Shown here: one piece after another, positions 1-6,509 of the stretch
How positions within the stretch are numbered: position 1 is the stretch's first letter
Layout: every line of letters begins with the position of its first letter
Assembly (NCBI GenBank): GCA_034716155.1
Contig: JAYEFR010000125.1
Coordinates: forward strand, 1 to 15,467
Origin: JAGGYK01 sp034716155
GTDB lineage: Bacteria; Desulfobacterota; Desulfomonilia; UBA1062
Reading direction: 5' to 3'
DNA: 15,467 bases
Notes under the pieces: model-generated
Told to the model about the DNA's origin: nothing
Database searches by the model: none
The model's input: only the letters and a program-made list of their open reading frames with translations
Position numbers and translations under genes: made by a program

Positions 1-33
1 CCTTTAGATTGCTTCGCTACACTCGCAATGACA
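1..33 (-). repeat. Partial TGTCATTGCGAG palindromic repeat (edge copy)
   Basis: Read on the minus strand, the first 33 bases match the left arm of the complete 86-bp element at 6092-6177: TGTCATTGCGAG, then a one-base variant of CGTAGCGAAGCAATCT. The copy is cut by the window edge, so its other arm probably lies upstream. It sits about 120 bases before the first gene and has no coding potential. Confidence 0.75.
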
Positions 34-153
34 AATTCGATAGGCACCGGAAATGTCAAATGTTGAGACCTGGCCCCGTAGCCTTCTATTGACTTGAGGG
101 TGGATGAATGTAAGTATTTATAAAATAACTGAAGAGTTTAAGGAGATGTAAGT

Positions 154-1257
154 ATGACTAGTGAGATTGTAATGGTAGAATACAGAGAGCTCAAACGATT
201 TATGAAAGAGGGTTTTATTGCGCTTGGTGTCCCAAAGGATGATGCCGAAGTATGTTCGACTGTTTTAATAGAGTCGGACTTAAGGGGTATAGAGTCTCAT
301 GGCATAGGAAGGTTTAAGATGTATGTGGATCGCATCAGAGACGGCGTACAATTGCCTGTTACAAGGCAGGCCATTATAAAAGAGACGCCAAATACTGCAG
401 TGATCGACGGGGGTCATGGCATGGGGCATGTGATCGCATACCGTGCTATGCAGCTCGCAATCGACAAGGCAAGGAAAAATAGTATTGGTATGGTAGCTGT
501 AAGAAACAGCTCACATTTTGGAATCACCGGGTTTTATCCTGCCATGGCTGTAAATAGCGGCATGATTGGTCTTACATTTTCCAATGCCAGGCCATCGGTT
601 GCCCCCACATTTGGCGTGGACCCGGTAATAGGCACCAATCCAATAAGTTTTGGCGCACCTGCAGATGATGAGTATCCGTTCTTGCTGGATATCGCCTCAT
701 CTATTACCCAAAGGGGCAAGATTGAGGTGTATGCAAGAGAAGGTAAAGATACCCCCCCGGGTGTTACAATAGATAAGGAGGGTAGGGATTGTACTGACAG
801 CCAAAGACTTCTCAAAGACCTTGTAGGAGGAAAAGCTGCGTTGTTGCCTTTAGGCGGTGCAGGAGAGGATTTGGCGGGATACAAGGGATATGGGTTAGGT
901 GTCATGATAGAAATATTGTGCGCTTCGCTTTGTGGGGGGAGTTTTGGCAAGGCCTTAAGCGGGTTTGAGGGTGAAAAAAAGGTGCATCATAAGCTGGGCC
1001 ATTTCTTTGTGGCTATTAATATAGAAGGCTTTGTACCGCTAGATGTATTTAAAAAGACTACGGGAGCCATACTGCGGGGGATCAGGTCTTCTACCAGGGC
1101 GCCATCTCAAGACAGAATATATATTGCCGGAGAAAAGGAATTTGAGATGGTCGAGACGCGGGAAAAGCAAGGCATCCCTATAAACAGGCCCCTTCAGAAT
1201 ATCATGAAAGATCTTATAAAAGGGCTTAACCTGGGTGAATTTAACTTCCCATTTTGA
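154..1257 (+). CDS. Ldh-family NAD(P)-dependent oxidoreductase (malate/L-lactate/ureidoglycolate dehydrogenase type)
   Basis: This 367-residue cytosolic enzyme belongs to the malate/L-lactate dehydrogenase family that includes AllD, ComC and YlbC. Members oxidise or reduce 2-hydroxyacids with NAD(P) and are unrelated to Rossmann-type LDH. Visible signatures in order are D-L-R-G-I-E-S-H-G (residues 42-50), the glycine-rich GGHGMGH (86-92), N-S-S-H-F-G (118-123, His121 the likely catalytic residue), GTNPISF (160-166), R-G-K-I-E-V (187-192) and K-G-Y-G-L-G near residue 248. Length is normal for the family. The ATG at 154 is supported by AGGAG at 141-145, eight bases upstream. The stop overlaps the next gene by one base, so the two are probably co-transcribed. 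The exact substrate (malate, lactate, sulfolactate, ureidoglycolate or other) cannot be read from the sequence. Confidence 0.88.
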   Translation: MTSEIVMVEYRELKRFMKEGFIALGVPKDDAEVCSTVLIESDLRGIESHGIGRFKMYVDRIRDGVQLPVTRQAIIKETPNTAVIDGGHGMGHVIAYRAMQLAIDKARKNSIGMVAVRNSSHFGITGFYPAMAVNSGMIGLTFSNARPSVAPTFGVDPVIGTNPISFGAPADDEYPFLLDIASSITQRGKIEVYAREGKDTPPGVTIDKEGRDCTDSQRLLKDLVGGKAALLPLGGAGEDLAGYKGYGLGVMIEILCASLCGGSFGKALSGFEGEKKVHHKLGHFFVAINIEGFVPLDVFKKTTGAILRGIRSSTRAPSQDRIYIAGEKEFEMVETREKQGIPINRPLQNIMKDLIKGLNLGEFNFPF

Positions 1258-2180
1258 TGGATACATATTACAGGACATTCAGCTCCTTTTTAAGAGAACA
1301 GTTTGGTCGCAGGGTACAAAAGATCACCCTCGACGCAGGGCTTACCTGCCCACACAGGGGCAGGGATAAAAGAGGCGGGTGCATATACTGCAATATTCAT
1401 GGCTCGGGCACCGGTGCGCATGCAAGGGGCCAGGGTCTGAAGGAACAGATCGAAACCCAGATGGAAGCCATGAAAAGACGGTATAAGGCAAGCTCTTTCA
1501 TTGCATACTTTCAGTCGTATTCAAATACATACGCCCCGTTGGAAAATTTAAAGGCCATATACGACACCATACTTCCATATCCTGAGATTGTAGGAATTGC
1601 CATTGGGACGCGTCCTGACTGCGTTGATAAAGATGTGCTGGGGTTAATAGAGTCGTATGCGGATTCCAGGCTTGTGTGGATAGAATATGGCCTGCAATCT
1701 GCCAGTGATGAGACATTAAGGCTTATCAACAGAGGGCATGATGTAAAGACATTTGTTGATGCGGTTGGTTTGACAGCCGATTACAATATAAGGATATGTG
1801 CACATGTAATTATTGGTCTGCCCGGAGAAGACATGGGCATGTATGAAACCACTGCCAGATTAGTAGCAAGCCTTCCCATCACAGATCTAAAGATCCATCT
1901 TCTTTATGTGGTGAAATCCACTGTAATGGAGGATATGTATAAAGGGGGGATCTACACACCACTTACCATGGAAGACTATGCCATTGCAGTGGCAAGGTTT
2001 ATTGCTTGTCTTCCCAAAGACATGGTAATACAGCGCATTACCGGTGATCCGCACCCTGATGAACTTGTCGCACCCATGTGGGCCTTGAAGAAAAGAGAGA
2101 TAATAAATACAATACATCACGTAATAACCACAGAAGACCTTTATCAGGGCACACTTTATCGAAGAGATGAGAGCATATAA
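1257..2180 (+). CDS. yhcC: TIGR01212/YhcC-type radical-SAM protein
   Basis: This 307-residue protein resembles Escherichia coli YhcC and Bacillus YtqA (TIGR01212). The iron-sulfur cysteines are C31, C42 and C45, in the C-x10-C-x2-C spacing of this family rather than the standard C-x3-C-x2-C. They lie in C-P-H-R-G-R-D...G-G-C-I-Y-C-N. Further family-like segments are S-Y-S-N-T-Y-A-P (about 85), IGTRPDC (about 116), W-I-E-Y-G-L-Q-S (about 141), and IIGLPGED followed by KIHLLYV (about 186-217). I chose ATG 1257, which shares its A with the TGA stop of the upstream gene (TGATG). A TTG three bases earlier is less likely. The reaction of this family is, to my knowledge, not settled. Linkage to a tRNA-dihydrouridine synthase hints at RNA modification, but this is inference. 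Confidence 0.88.
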   Translation: MDTYYRTFSSFLREQFGRRVQKITLDAGLTCPHRGRDKRGGCIYCNIHGSGTGAHARGQGLKEQIETQMEAMKRRYKASSFIAYFQSYSNTYAPLENLKAIYDTILPYPEIVGIAIGTRPDCVDKDVLGLIESYADSRLVWIEYGLQSASDETLRLINRGHDVKTFVDAVGLTADYNIRICAHVIIGLPGEDMGMYETTARLVASLPITDLKIHLLYVVKSTVMEDMYKGGIYTPLTMEDYAIAVARFIACLPKDMVIQRITGDPHPDELVAPMWALKKREIINTIHHVITTEDLYQGTLYRRDESI

Positions 2181-3114
2181 CAACGAATTTAGATATGGGC
2201 TGTTTCTTGCCCCGATGTCAGGGATCACAGATTCACCCATGAGGATTTTGTGCAGGGAATATGGTGCGGAGCTTGCTTTTACAGAGATGATAAGCGCTAC
2301 AGGCATTGTTAGGTCTACAAAGAATACAATGAAGCTCCTAAACGGGCCTGAAGGGGACAAACCCCTTATTGCGCAGATTTTTACCTCAGAGCCTCAAGAT
2401 GCTGCTCTTTCAGCAAAGATATTACAGGAAGAAGGCTTTGATGGCATAGATATAAATATGGGCTGCCCTGTGAAAAAGGTGGTCTCAAAGGGCGCAGGTG
2501 CGGCATTGATGCGAGACCAGGAAAGAGCAATGGAAATTGTAGAGGCTGTACTCTCTTTGGTCACTGTTCCTGTGAGTGTAAAATTAAGGGCAGGGTGGGA
2601 CAGATCATCTATTACTGCAGTCTCTCTGGCAAAAAGATGTGCCCATGCCGGTGTGAATGCGATCATTATTCACCCGAGGACACGCTCGGAGATGTTTGGC
2701 TCACCCCCAAGATGGGAGTTGATATCAAGCATAAAGCACGAGGTGGACATCCCTGTGATAGCAAGTGGCAATATAGGATCTGTCAAAGAGGTAGAGCATG
2801 TAAAATCCCTTGGGGCTGATGCATACATGATAGGCAGGGCATCTGTCGGAAGGCCATGGATATTCAGGGAATTAAGGGGTGGACCTGCGGCCGGCCCAAT
2901 AGAACGCAAGGAGCTGCTATTAAGACATCTCGATATGTTGTGTTCTTATTATGGCCGGCAAAGGGGGATATTACGCATGCGAAAGTTTTTATCCGCATAT
3001 GTAAAAGGGCTTTCCAAGGCATCGGCATTCAGACAGGATGCAAATCACATAAATGAACCAGGGCAACTAGAAAGCCTGATAGAAAGATTTGATTGGAGTG
3101 ATGGAGAGGTGTAG
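2167..3114 (+). CDS. dusB: tRNA-dihydrouridine synthase, DusB type
   Basis: This flavoprotein (FMN) of 315 residues reduces uridines in tRNA to dihydrouridine in the cytosol. The TIM-barrel family signatures are clear: A-P-M-S-G-I-T-D-S-P near the start (residues 15-24), D-I-N-M-G-C-P (95-101) with the catalytic C100, K-K-V-V-S-K-G-A-G-A-A-L-M-R-D (103-117), V-K-L-R-A-G-W (138-144, K139 binding flavin), I-I-H-P-R-T-R (167-173, H169), A-S-G-N-I-G-S and I-G-R-A-S-V-G-R-P-W. Length matches DusB-like proteins. The gene starts inside the preceding one (14-nt overlap) and has no strong ribosome-binding site of its own, so translation is probably coupled. DusB orthology rather than DusA or DusC is judged from the overall pattern and size. 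Confidence 0.93.
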   Translation: MRAYNNEFRYGLFLAPMSGITDSPMRILCREYGAELAFTEMISATGIVRSTKNTMKLLNGPEGDKPLIAQIFTSEPQDAALSAKILQEEGFDGIDINMGCPVKKVVSKGAGAALMRDQERAMEIVEAVLSLVTVPVSVKLRAGWDRSSITAVSLAKRCAHAGVNAIIIHPRTRSEMFGSPPRWELISSIKHEVDIPVIASGNIGSVKEVEHVKSLGADAYMIGRASVGRPWIFRELRGGPAAGPIERKELLLRHLDMLCSYYGRQRGILRMRKFLSAYVKGLSKASAFRQDANHINEPGQLESLIERFDWSDGEV

Positions 3115-3198
3115 CAGCCCGGTTTGTCGAGTTTGAAGACCTAACATCAACAGTTAAAGAATATCAGAATTTTGTCCGACAAGTTTTTGTGTGCATCC

Positions 3199-3993
3199 AT
3201 GAAAAGACATCTTAGGATATTCATATATGGACTGTTGATATTTCTGGGAAGTATAGCCATAGGCTTTTATTCCCAAGAAGATATATCTCTCTATATAAAT
3301 CGTCATGGGGTTGATCCGGTGGATTATCTTGTAAAAAAGGTTCAAGAACACAAATTACTCCTTATAGGCACTTATCACAAGAATCCTTTGATTCACAACA
3401 TCATTATTTCCGCACTGCCTGTGCTTGTAAGGGAAGCGAAAATAGATACCATCTTTGTTGAGATACCTACTGATCAGCAGGATACAATCAACTCATTTAT
3501 GGAAGAAAGTGCCCCGGTATATGCAATACGCATGTGGGAGGGTATTGCCTGTCCAACATATCTTAACATACTCCTTGTTGCAAGAAATCTGGGGCTGAAT
3601 ATCATAGCCATAGATCAGTCACTAGGTATTGCAGGCTCCCGGGATACATGGATGGTGCAAGAAATTTTATCATACTATGCCTTACATCCTGATACAAAGG
3701 GTCTGGTAGTTGCGGGTGAACGCCATGTATTGAAAGGCATAAAGTGGTCACACACAATAGAGCCGTCTCTGGCGGATCTGCTGGGGGTCTCGGGCGCGTT
3801 TTCGGTTGTTATGTGGCCTGATGCCATTGATGGGCATTGTCCAAAGGCTCTCGATATAGAACCAAGGTTGTTTTCGGGCGTTAAAGATGCAGCACTGATG
3901 AGTATGAATATCAAACCCCAGGTCGGTCTTGCCTCGGCTGCTGATGGGGTGATCTTATTGCCTGCATCAATAATACGATCGCCGAAAGGATGA
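3199..3993 (+). CDS. Membrane-anchored TraB/TIKI-like domain protein
   Basis: A protein of 264 residues from ATG 3199 (an in-frame TTG at 3172 would add nine). Residues about 5-24 form one hydrophobic segment preceded by K/R, so an uncleaved anchor or signal sequence is likely and the rest would face the periplasm. The globular part shows L-L-L-I-G-T-Y-H (53-60), I-F-V-E-I-P (85-90) and V-V-A-G-E-R-H (170-176). This order resembles the GxxH, glutamate and second GxxH signatures of the TraB/TIKI and ChaN/EreA-like superfamily, which includes metalloproteases and haem-binding or esterase-like members. No strong ribosome-binding site was seen at either start. The gene lies 84 bases after dusB (57 from the TTG) and may be on the same transcript. 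Substrate and catalysis are not inferable, and the family assignment is tentative. Confidence 0.5.
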   Translation: MKRHLRIFIYGLLIFLGSIAIGFYSQEDISLYINRHGVDPVDYLVKKVQEHKLLLIGTYHKNPLIHNIIISALPVLVREAKIDTIFVEIPTDQQDTINSFMEESAPVYAIRMWEGIACPTYLNILLVARNLGLNIIAIDQSLGIAGSRDTWMVQEILSYYALHPDTKGLVVAGERHVLKGIKWSHTIEPSLADLLGVSGAFSVVMWPDAIDGHCPKALDIEPRLFSGVKDAALMSMNIKPQVGLASAADGVILLPASIIRSPKG

Positions 3994-4088
3994 TGAGAGA
4001 GTTAACAGAGGACAGGCTCTTGCCCAAACCCGTGTCAATTACAGCAAAACAAATTCAGCAGCAGAAAATTGCCACACCATTTTTATAG
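3990..4088 (+). CDS. Possible 32-codon ORF overlapping the TraB-like gene's stop (ATGA)
   Basis: Two consecutive ATG codons (3990, 3993) begin an ORF ending at TAG 4086-4088. The first overlaps the TGA stop of the upstream gene in an ATGA arrangement, with GAAAGG just before it. The predicted product is MMRELTEDRLLPKPVSIT followed by a glutamine-rich stretch and no membrane segment. It resembles nothing I know. It could be a translationally coupled microprotein, or the remnant of a longer C-terminus of the TraB-like protein in another frame. It could also be chance. Confidence 0.25.
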   Translation: MMRELTEDRLLPKPVSITAKQIQQQKIATPFL

Positions 4089-4132
4089 TAAGAACAAGCT
4101 TTGACGCTTGACTTAATTATTGCATGACATGT

Positions 4133-4151
4133 ATTGAATTAAGTATTCAAT
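4133..4151. promoter_or_regulatory. Inverted repeat ATTGAAT-N5-ATTCAAT upstream of the sulfatase
   Basis: A perfect 7-bp inverted repeat with a 5-bp spacer lies 10 bases before the Shine-Dalgarno sequence AGGAGG (4161-4166) and 24 bases before the sulfatase ATG. Its size would suit a dimeric regulator. Two TTGAC-like words (4101 and 4108) lie just upstream, but no convincing -10 box follows at normal spacing, so a promoter is not called. It could also be a chance AT-rich palindrome. Confidence 0.3.
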
Positions 4152-4174
4152 GAAGTTGTAAGGAGGGACAAGGT

Positions 4175-5968
4175 ATGTCTAAAGAAAATTTTAAGAATTC
4201 CGGCGATTCTGTTTTGGACGAGTTTTTTTCCCAAAGTGTGAGACCACGGTATATATATCCACCTCTTACCCGGAGATCCTTTCTGAAGATGGGTGCCGTC
4301 TCTACCGTCACATTCGCTGCTGCGGGAACGTTAGGCTGCGCCGCCAAGACATACAAGGCTGAGGTAATGTCGGAGATTAACCCCAAGGTCTACATTAATC
4401 CCGAAATGGATGCGATTCCGGCCGGCAAGATGATCAGGAAGATTCCGGGTTTCAGCGGCAAGAAACCGAACATCATCCTCATCCTGACCGATGATATGGG
4501 CTACGGAGATCTCGGCTGTTATGGATGCAGGGCCATCAACACACCCAACATCGATCGGCTGGCCCATGAGGGGATACGCTTCACGGATTTTCACTCGTGT
4601 AATGCTCTGTGTTCTCCCTCCAGGGCAGGTATTCTCACCGGCAGGTATCCTCACAGAACCGGGGTTACTTACCCATTCCCGTCCGAAACCAGCTCGATTG
4701 GGAAGAAGTTCATGCGATGGGTTGGGTACCAGTTCACCAAGCTCGGTGGCATCGACCTGATCGGCAATGAAAGCCTGGCCAGGGGTTTGCCTCTGTCTGA
4801 AATCACAATTGCCGAGGCGCTGAAACTTGATGACTATGCCACATGTTGCATCGGCAAGTGGCACCTGGGTGATTTTACTGCCCACCCGGACTACCTGCCA
4901 AGGAGACATGGCTTTGACTACTTTATCGGGTTCAATGGTGCCAACGATGACTGGCCGGTTGCATTTTGGCGCAATGAGACCGAGATCACAAAGGATATTG
5001 GCCTGGACCAGGAACAATACACCGGCATCTTCCACAGGGAGGCTATTGAATTTATAGAGCGTTCCAAGGAACAGCCTTTCTTCCTGTACCTTGCGCACAA
5101 GGATCCGCACCAGCCGTGTTATCCGTCGAAGGAATTTGAGGGCTCATCAAAGGGTGGCCCGCACGGCGATACAATCCAGGAGGTCGATTGGAGCGTTGGC
5201 GAGATCCTGAAATACCTGAAGAAAAATGGATTGGATAAAGATACAATCATTCTTTTCGCCAGCGACAATGGCCCCTGGTACGATGGCAGCCCAGGCGGTC
5301 TGAGGGGCAGGAAGGGACAGAGTTACGAGGGGGGTTACCGGGTGCCGATGATTGCCTGGTGGCCTGGGCACATCCCTGCCGGGAGTGAGTGCAGCGAACC
5401 TGCCATGAACATCGACTTTTTCCCGACCATTCTGGCGCTGGCCGGGCTCGAGGTTCCATCCGACCGGATTATCGACGGCAGAAATATTTGGGAATTACTC
5501 ACTGAAAAGGATGCCAGAAGTCCGCACGAAGCCCTGTTCTTCTTCCACGACAATGAGATCGAAGGCGTACGGGCCGGCAAGTGGAAGTACTTCCGTTACA
5601 TTAACCAATATACCTGGCCTATCCCGGTAGACAAACCCAACAATTTTATGGGCACGAATGCAGCTAACCGCACGTACACCTATCCCTCCGAGGTTACGGG
5701 TGGCGATAGGACGGTCAGAGCGCTGGGGACATGGCCTTTGCTCTATGACATGGAATACGATCCAGGTGAAAGCTACAACGTGATCAGGTACCACCCCGAG
5801 ATTGCCCGCAGACTGCACAACATGCTGGTGGACTGGGAGAAGGAGTTTTATAAGAACCCGCGGGCTGGATCACGAAATAACCCCTTCGGAATATTACCAG
5901 GACTTGTCTTTTGCTTTAATCTTTGTGTAAGGCGAATGACAGGTCCTGTCCCCTTTGCATTTTACTAA
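4175..5968 (+). CDS. Tat-exported lipoprotein sulfatase (formylglycine type)
   Basis: This 597-residue protein belongs to the alkaline-phosphatase-superfamily sulfatases, which hydrolyse sulfate esters. An N-terminal region holds the twin-arginine motif R-R-S-F-L-K (33-38), a hydrophobic stretch and a lipobox-like L-G-C (53-55), so Tat export and lipid anchoring are likely. Metal and active-site motifs are LTDDMGYGD (104-112, D106 and D107), C-S-P-S-R (146-150, C146 the residue converted to formylglycine), GRYPHRTG, GKWHLGD, HKDPH and ASDNGPW. The ATG has AGGAGG eight bases upstream. The n-region before RR is long (32 residues). The core is richer in G+C than neighbouring genes (hand count 40/60 at 5281-5340 and 35/60 at 5401-5460, against 22/60 at 10561-10620 in polX). 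After about residue 563 (D-W-E-K-E-F-Y-K-N-P-R) the tail reads through repeat-like DNA and is probably not native. No formylglycine-generating enzyme or anSME is in the window. Confidence 0.93.
   Translation: MSKENFKNSGDSVLDEFFSQSVRPRYIYPPLTRRSFLKMGAVSTVTFAAAGTLGCAAKTYKAEVMSEINPKVYINPEMDAIPAGKMIRKIPGFSGKKPNIILILTDDMGYGDLGCYGCRAINTPNIDRLAHEGIRFTDFHSCNALCSPSRAGILTGRYPHRTGVTYPFPSETSSIGKKFMRWVGYQFTKLGGIDLIGNESLARGLPLSEITIAEALKLDDYATCCIGKWHLGDFTAHPDYLPRRHGFDYFIGFNGANDDWPVAFWRNETEITKDIGLDQEQYTGIFHREAIEFIERSKEQPFFLYLAHKDPHQPCYPSKEFEGSSKGGPHGDTIQEVDWSVGEILKYLKKNGLDKDTIILFASDNGPWYDGSPGGLRGRKGQSYEGGYRVPMIAWWPGHIPAGSECSEPAMNIDFFPTILALAGLEVPSDRIIDGRNIWELLTEKDARSPHEALFFFHDNEIEGVRAGKWKYFRYINQYTWPIPVDKPNNFMGTNAANRTYTYPSEVTGGDRTVRALGTWPLLYDMEYDPGESYNVIRYHPEIARRLHNMLVDWEKEFYKNPRAGSRNNPFGILPGLVFCFNLCVRRMTGPVPFAFY
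5938..5950. repeat. GACAGG-T-CCTGTC palindrome inside the sulfatase 3' end
   Basis: A perfect 6-bp inverted repeat with a single central base lies within the last codons of the sulfatase frame and is followed by CCCC. A related word, CCCTGTCCCC, occurs at about 6527-6536. This is a short repeat-type sequence rather than coding sequence, which supports the view that the reading frame ends in repeat DNA by accident. Confidence 0.5.
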
Positions 5969-6091
5969 CCTATTATAGAAACCTCACTTAATTTATATGG
6001 AAATAACAATCAGCTCTTAGCGATCAGCATTCAGCTTAAAGAGAAAGATAGAATAGATTCAATTCTTGAAACCTTTGCATAACACCCATAT

Positions 6092-6177
6092 TGTCATTGC
6101 GAGCGTAGCGAAGCAATCTCAAAATGCCTGCAACCAATGGGATTGCCACGTCGGCCTATGGCCTTCTCGCAATGACA
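6092..6177. repeat. Complete 86-bp palindromic repeat element with TGTCATTGCGAG ends
   Basis: The element begins with TGTCATTGCGAG (6092-6103) and ends with its exact reverse complement CTCGCAATGACA (6166-6177). Inner words GCAATC (left) and GATTGC (right) pair as well, so an RNA or single strand could form a long imperfect hairpin. Partial copies lie at 1-33 (left arm, inverted) and 12720-12762 (right arm). It has no ORF. It behaves like a MITE- or REP-like dispersed element, which as I recall is common in environmental anaerobes. Confidence 0.85.
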
Positions 6178-6307
6178 GGAAAACAATTGTGTTCTTATAC
6201 AGCTGATAGCTTTTCATCCTTCGTTGTGTCCAAAAGGACATGCAGGTTTATATGAGAATAAGGGTCAGGGAATTGAAATGCATATTCTAGCGCTTGTCGG
6301 AGAAAAT

Positions 6308-6325
6308 CCCCCCTTGAGGGGGGGG
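6308..6325. repeat. C6-TTGA-G8 palindrome
   Basis: Six C (6308-6313), the loop TTGA, then eight G form a very stable hairpin. It is followed by AGGGG and the related CCCCCTT/AAGGGGG palindrome at about 6357-6375. The hairpin could act as a roadblock or terminator between the converging sulfatase and PLP-enzyme genes, but there is no U-tract on either strand. Confidence 0.6.
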
Positions 6326-6361
6326 AGGGGTGGTGTTAACCCAATAACATCCCCCTGGCCC

Positions 6362-6441
6362 CCTTAAAAGGGGGAATTAAGGGGGTGTTATTCCTTAAAA
6401 GGGGGAATTAAGGGGGTGTTATTCCTTCAAAGGGGGAATTC
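6362..6441 (+). repeat. 31-bp tandem repeat, about 2.6 copies
   Basis: Units start at 6362, 6393 and 6424, each beginning CCTTAAAA or CCTTCAAA, then GGGGGAATTAAGGGGGTG and TTATT. The first two are identical over the full 31 bases as read. The third has one change near the start and diverges after AATT. The units carry repeated G5 runs and lie in a gene-free region, so copy number may vary between strains. Confidence 0.85.
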
Positions 6442-6509
6442 CCGTCTCCTGGCTTCTGTCTCCTGGATTCTTTTTCGTACTTGGTTGTGACAAAAAAGGA
6501 CATGGGGGG

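Larger units (their letters stand above)
5969..6509. other. 541-base gene-free region made largely of repeats
   Basis: No credible ORF, tRNA or promoter was found here. It holds, in order, an AT-rich stretch with CAGC-type short repeats (about 6010-6040), the 86-bp palindromic element (6092-6177), a copy of a GTTGTG...GGACATG motif (6223-6252), C/G-rich hairpins (6308-6325 and around 6356-6375), a 31-bp tandem repeat (6362-6441) and a second GTTGTG...GGACATG copy (6484-6514). The sulfatase before it and the PLP enzyme after it converge on this region. Confidence 0.75.

Noticed and set aside
534..950. Minus-strand ORF inside the Ldh-family gene
   Set aside because: Complementary-strand shadow. 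The plus frame has full family motifs and a ribosome-binding site.
4095..4110. CAAGC/GCTTG hairpin as terminator after the TraB-like gene
   Set aside because: Only five base pairs and not followed by a run of T.
4331..5110. 259-residue minus-strand ORF inside the sulfatase
   Set aside because: Long open frame caused by high G+C and codon bias of the sulfatase. No recognisable domain, and all sulfatase motifs are on the plus strand.
5495..5818. 107-residue minus-strand ORF inside the sulfatase
   Set aside because: Same G+C-driven antisense artefact as above, without ribosome-binding site or motif.
6092..6177. Small RNA or riboswitch
   Set aside because: Strong hairpin potential, but the same sequence recurs as fragments at unrelated sites, so a dispersed palindromic element is the simpler reading.
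6362..6441. CRISPR array
   Set aside because: 31-bp units are contiguous without unique spacers, and no cas gene is present.
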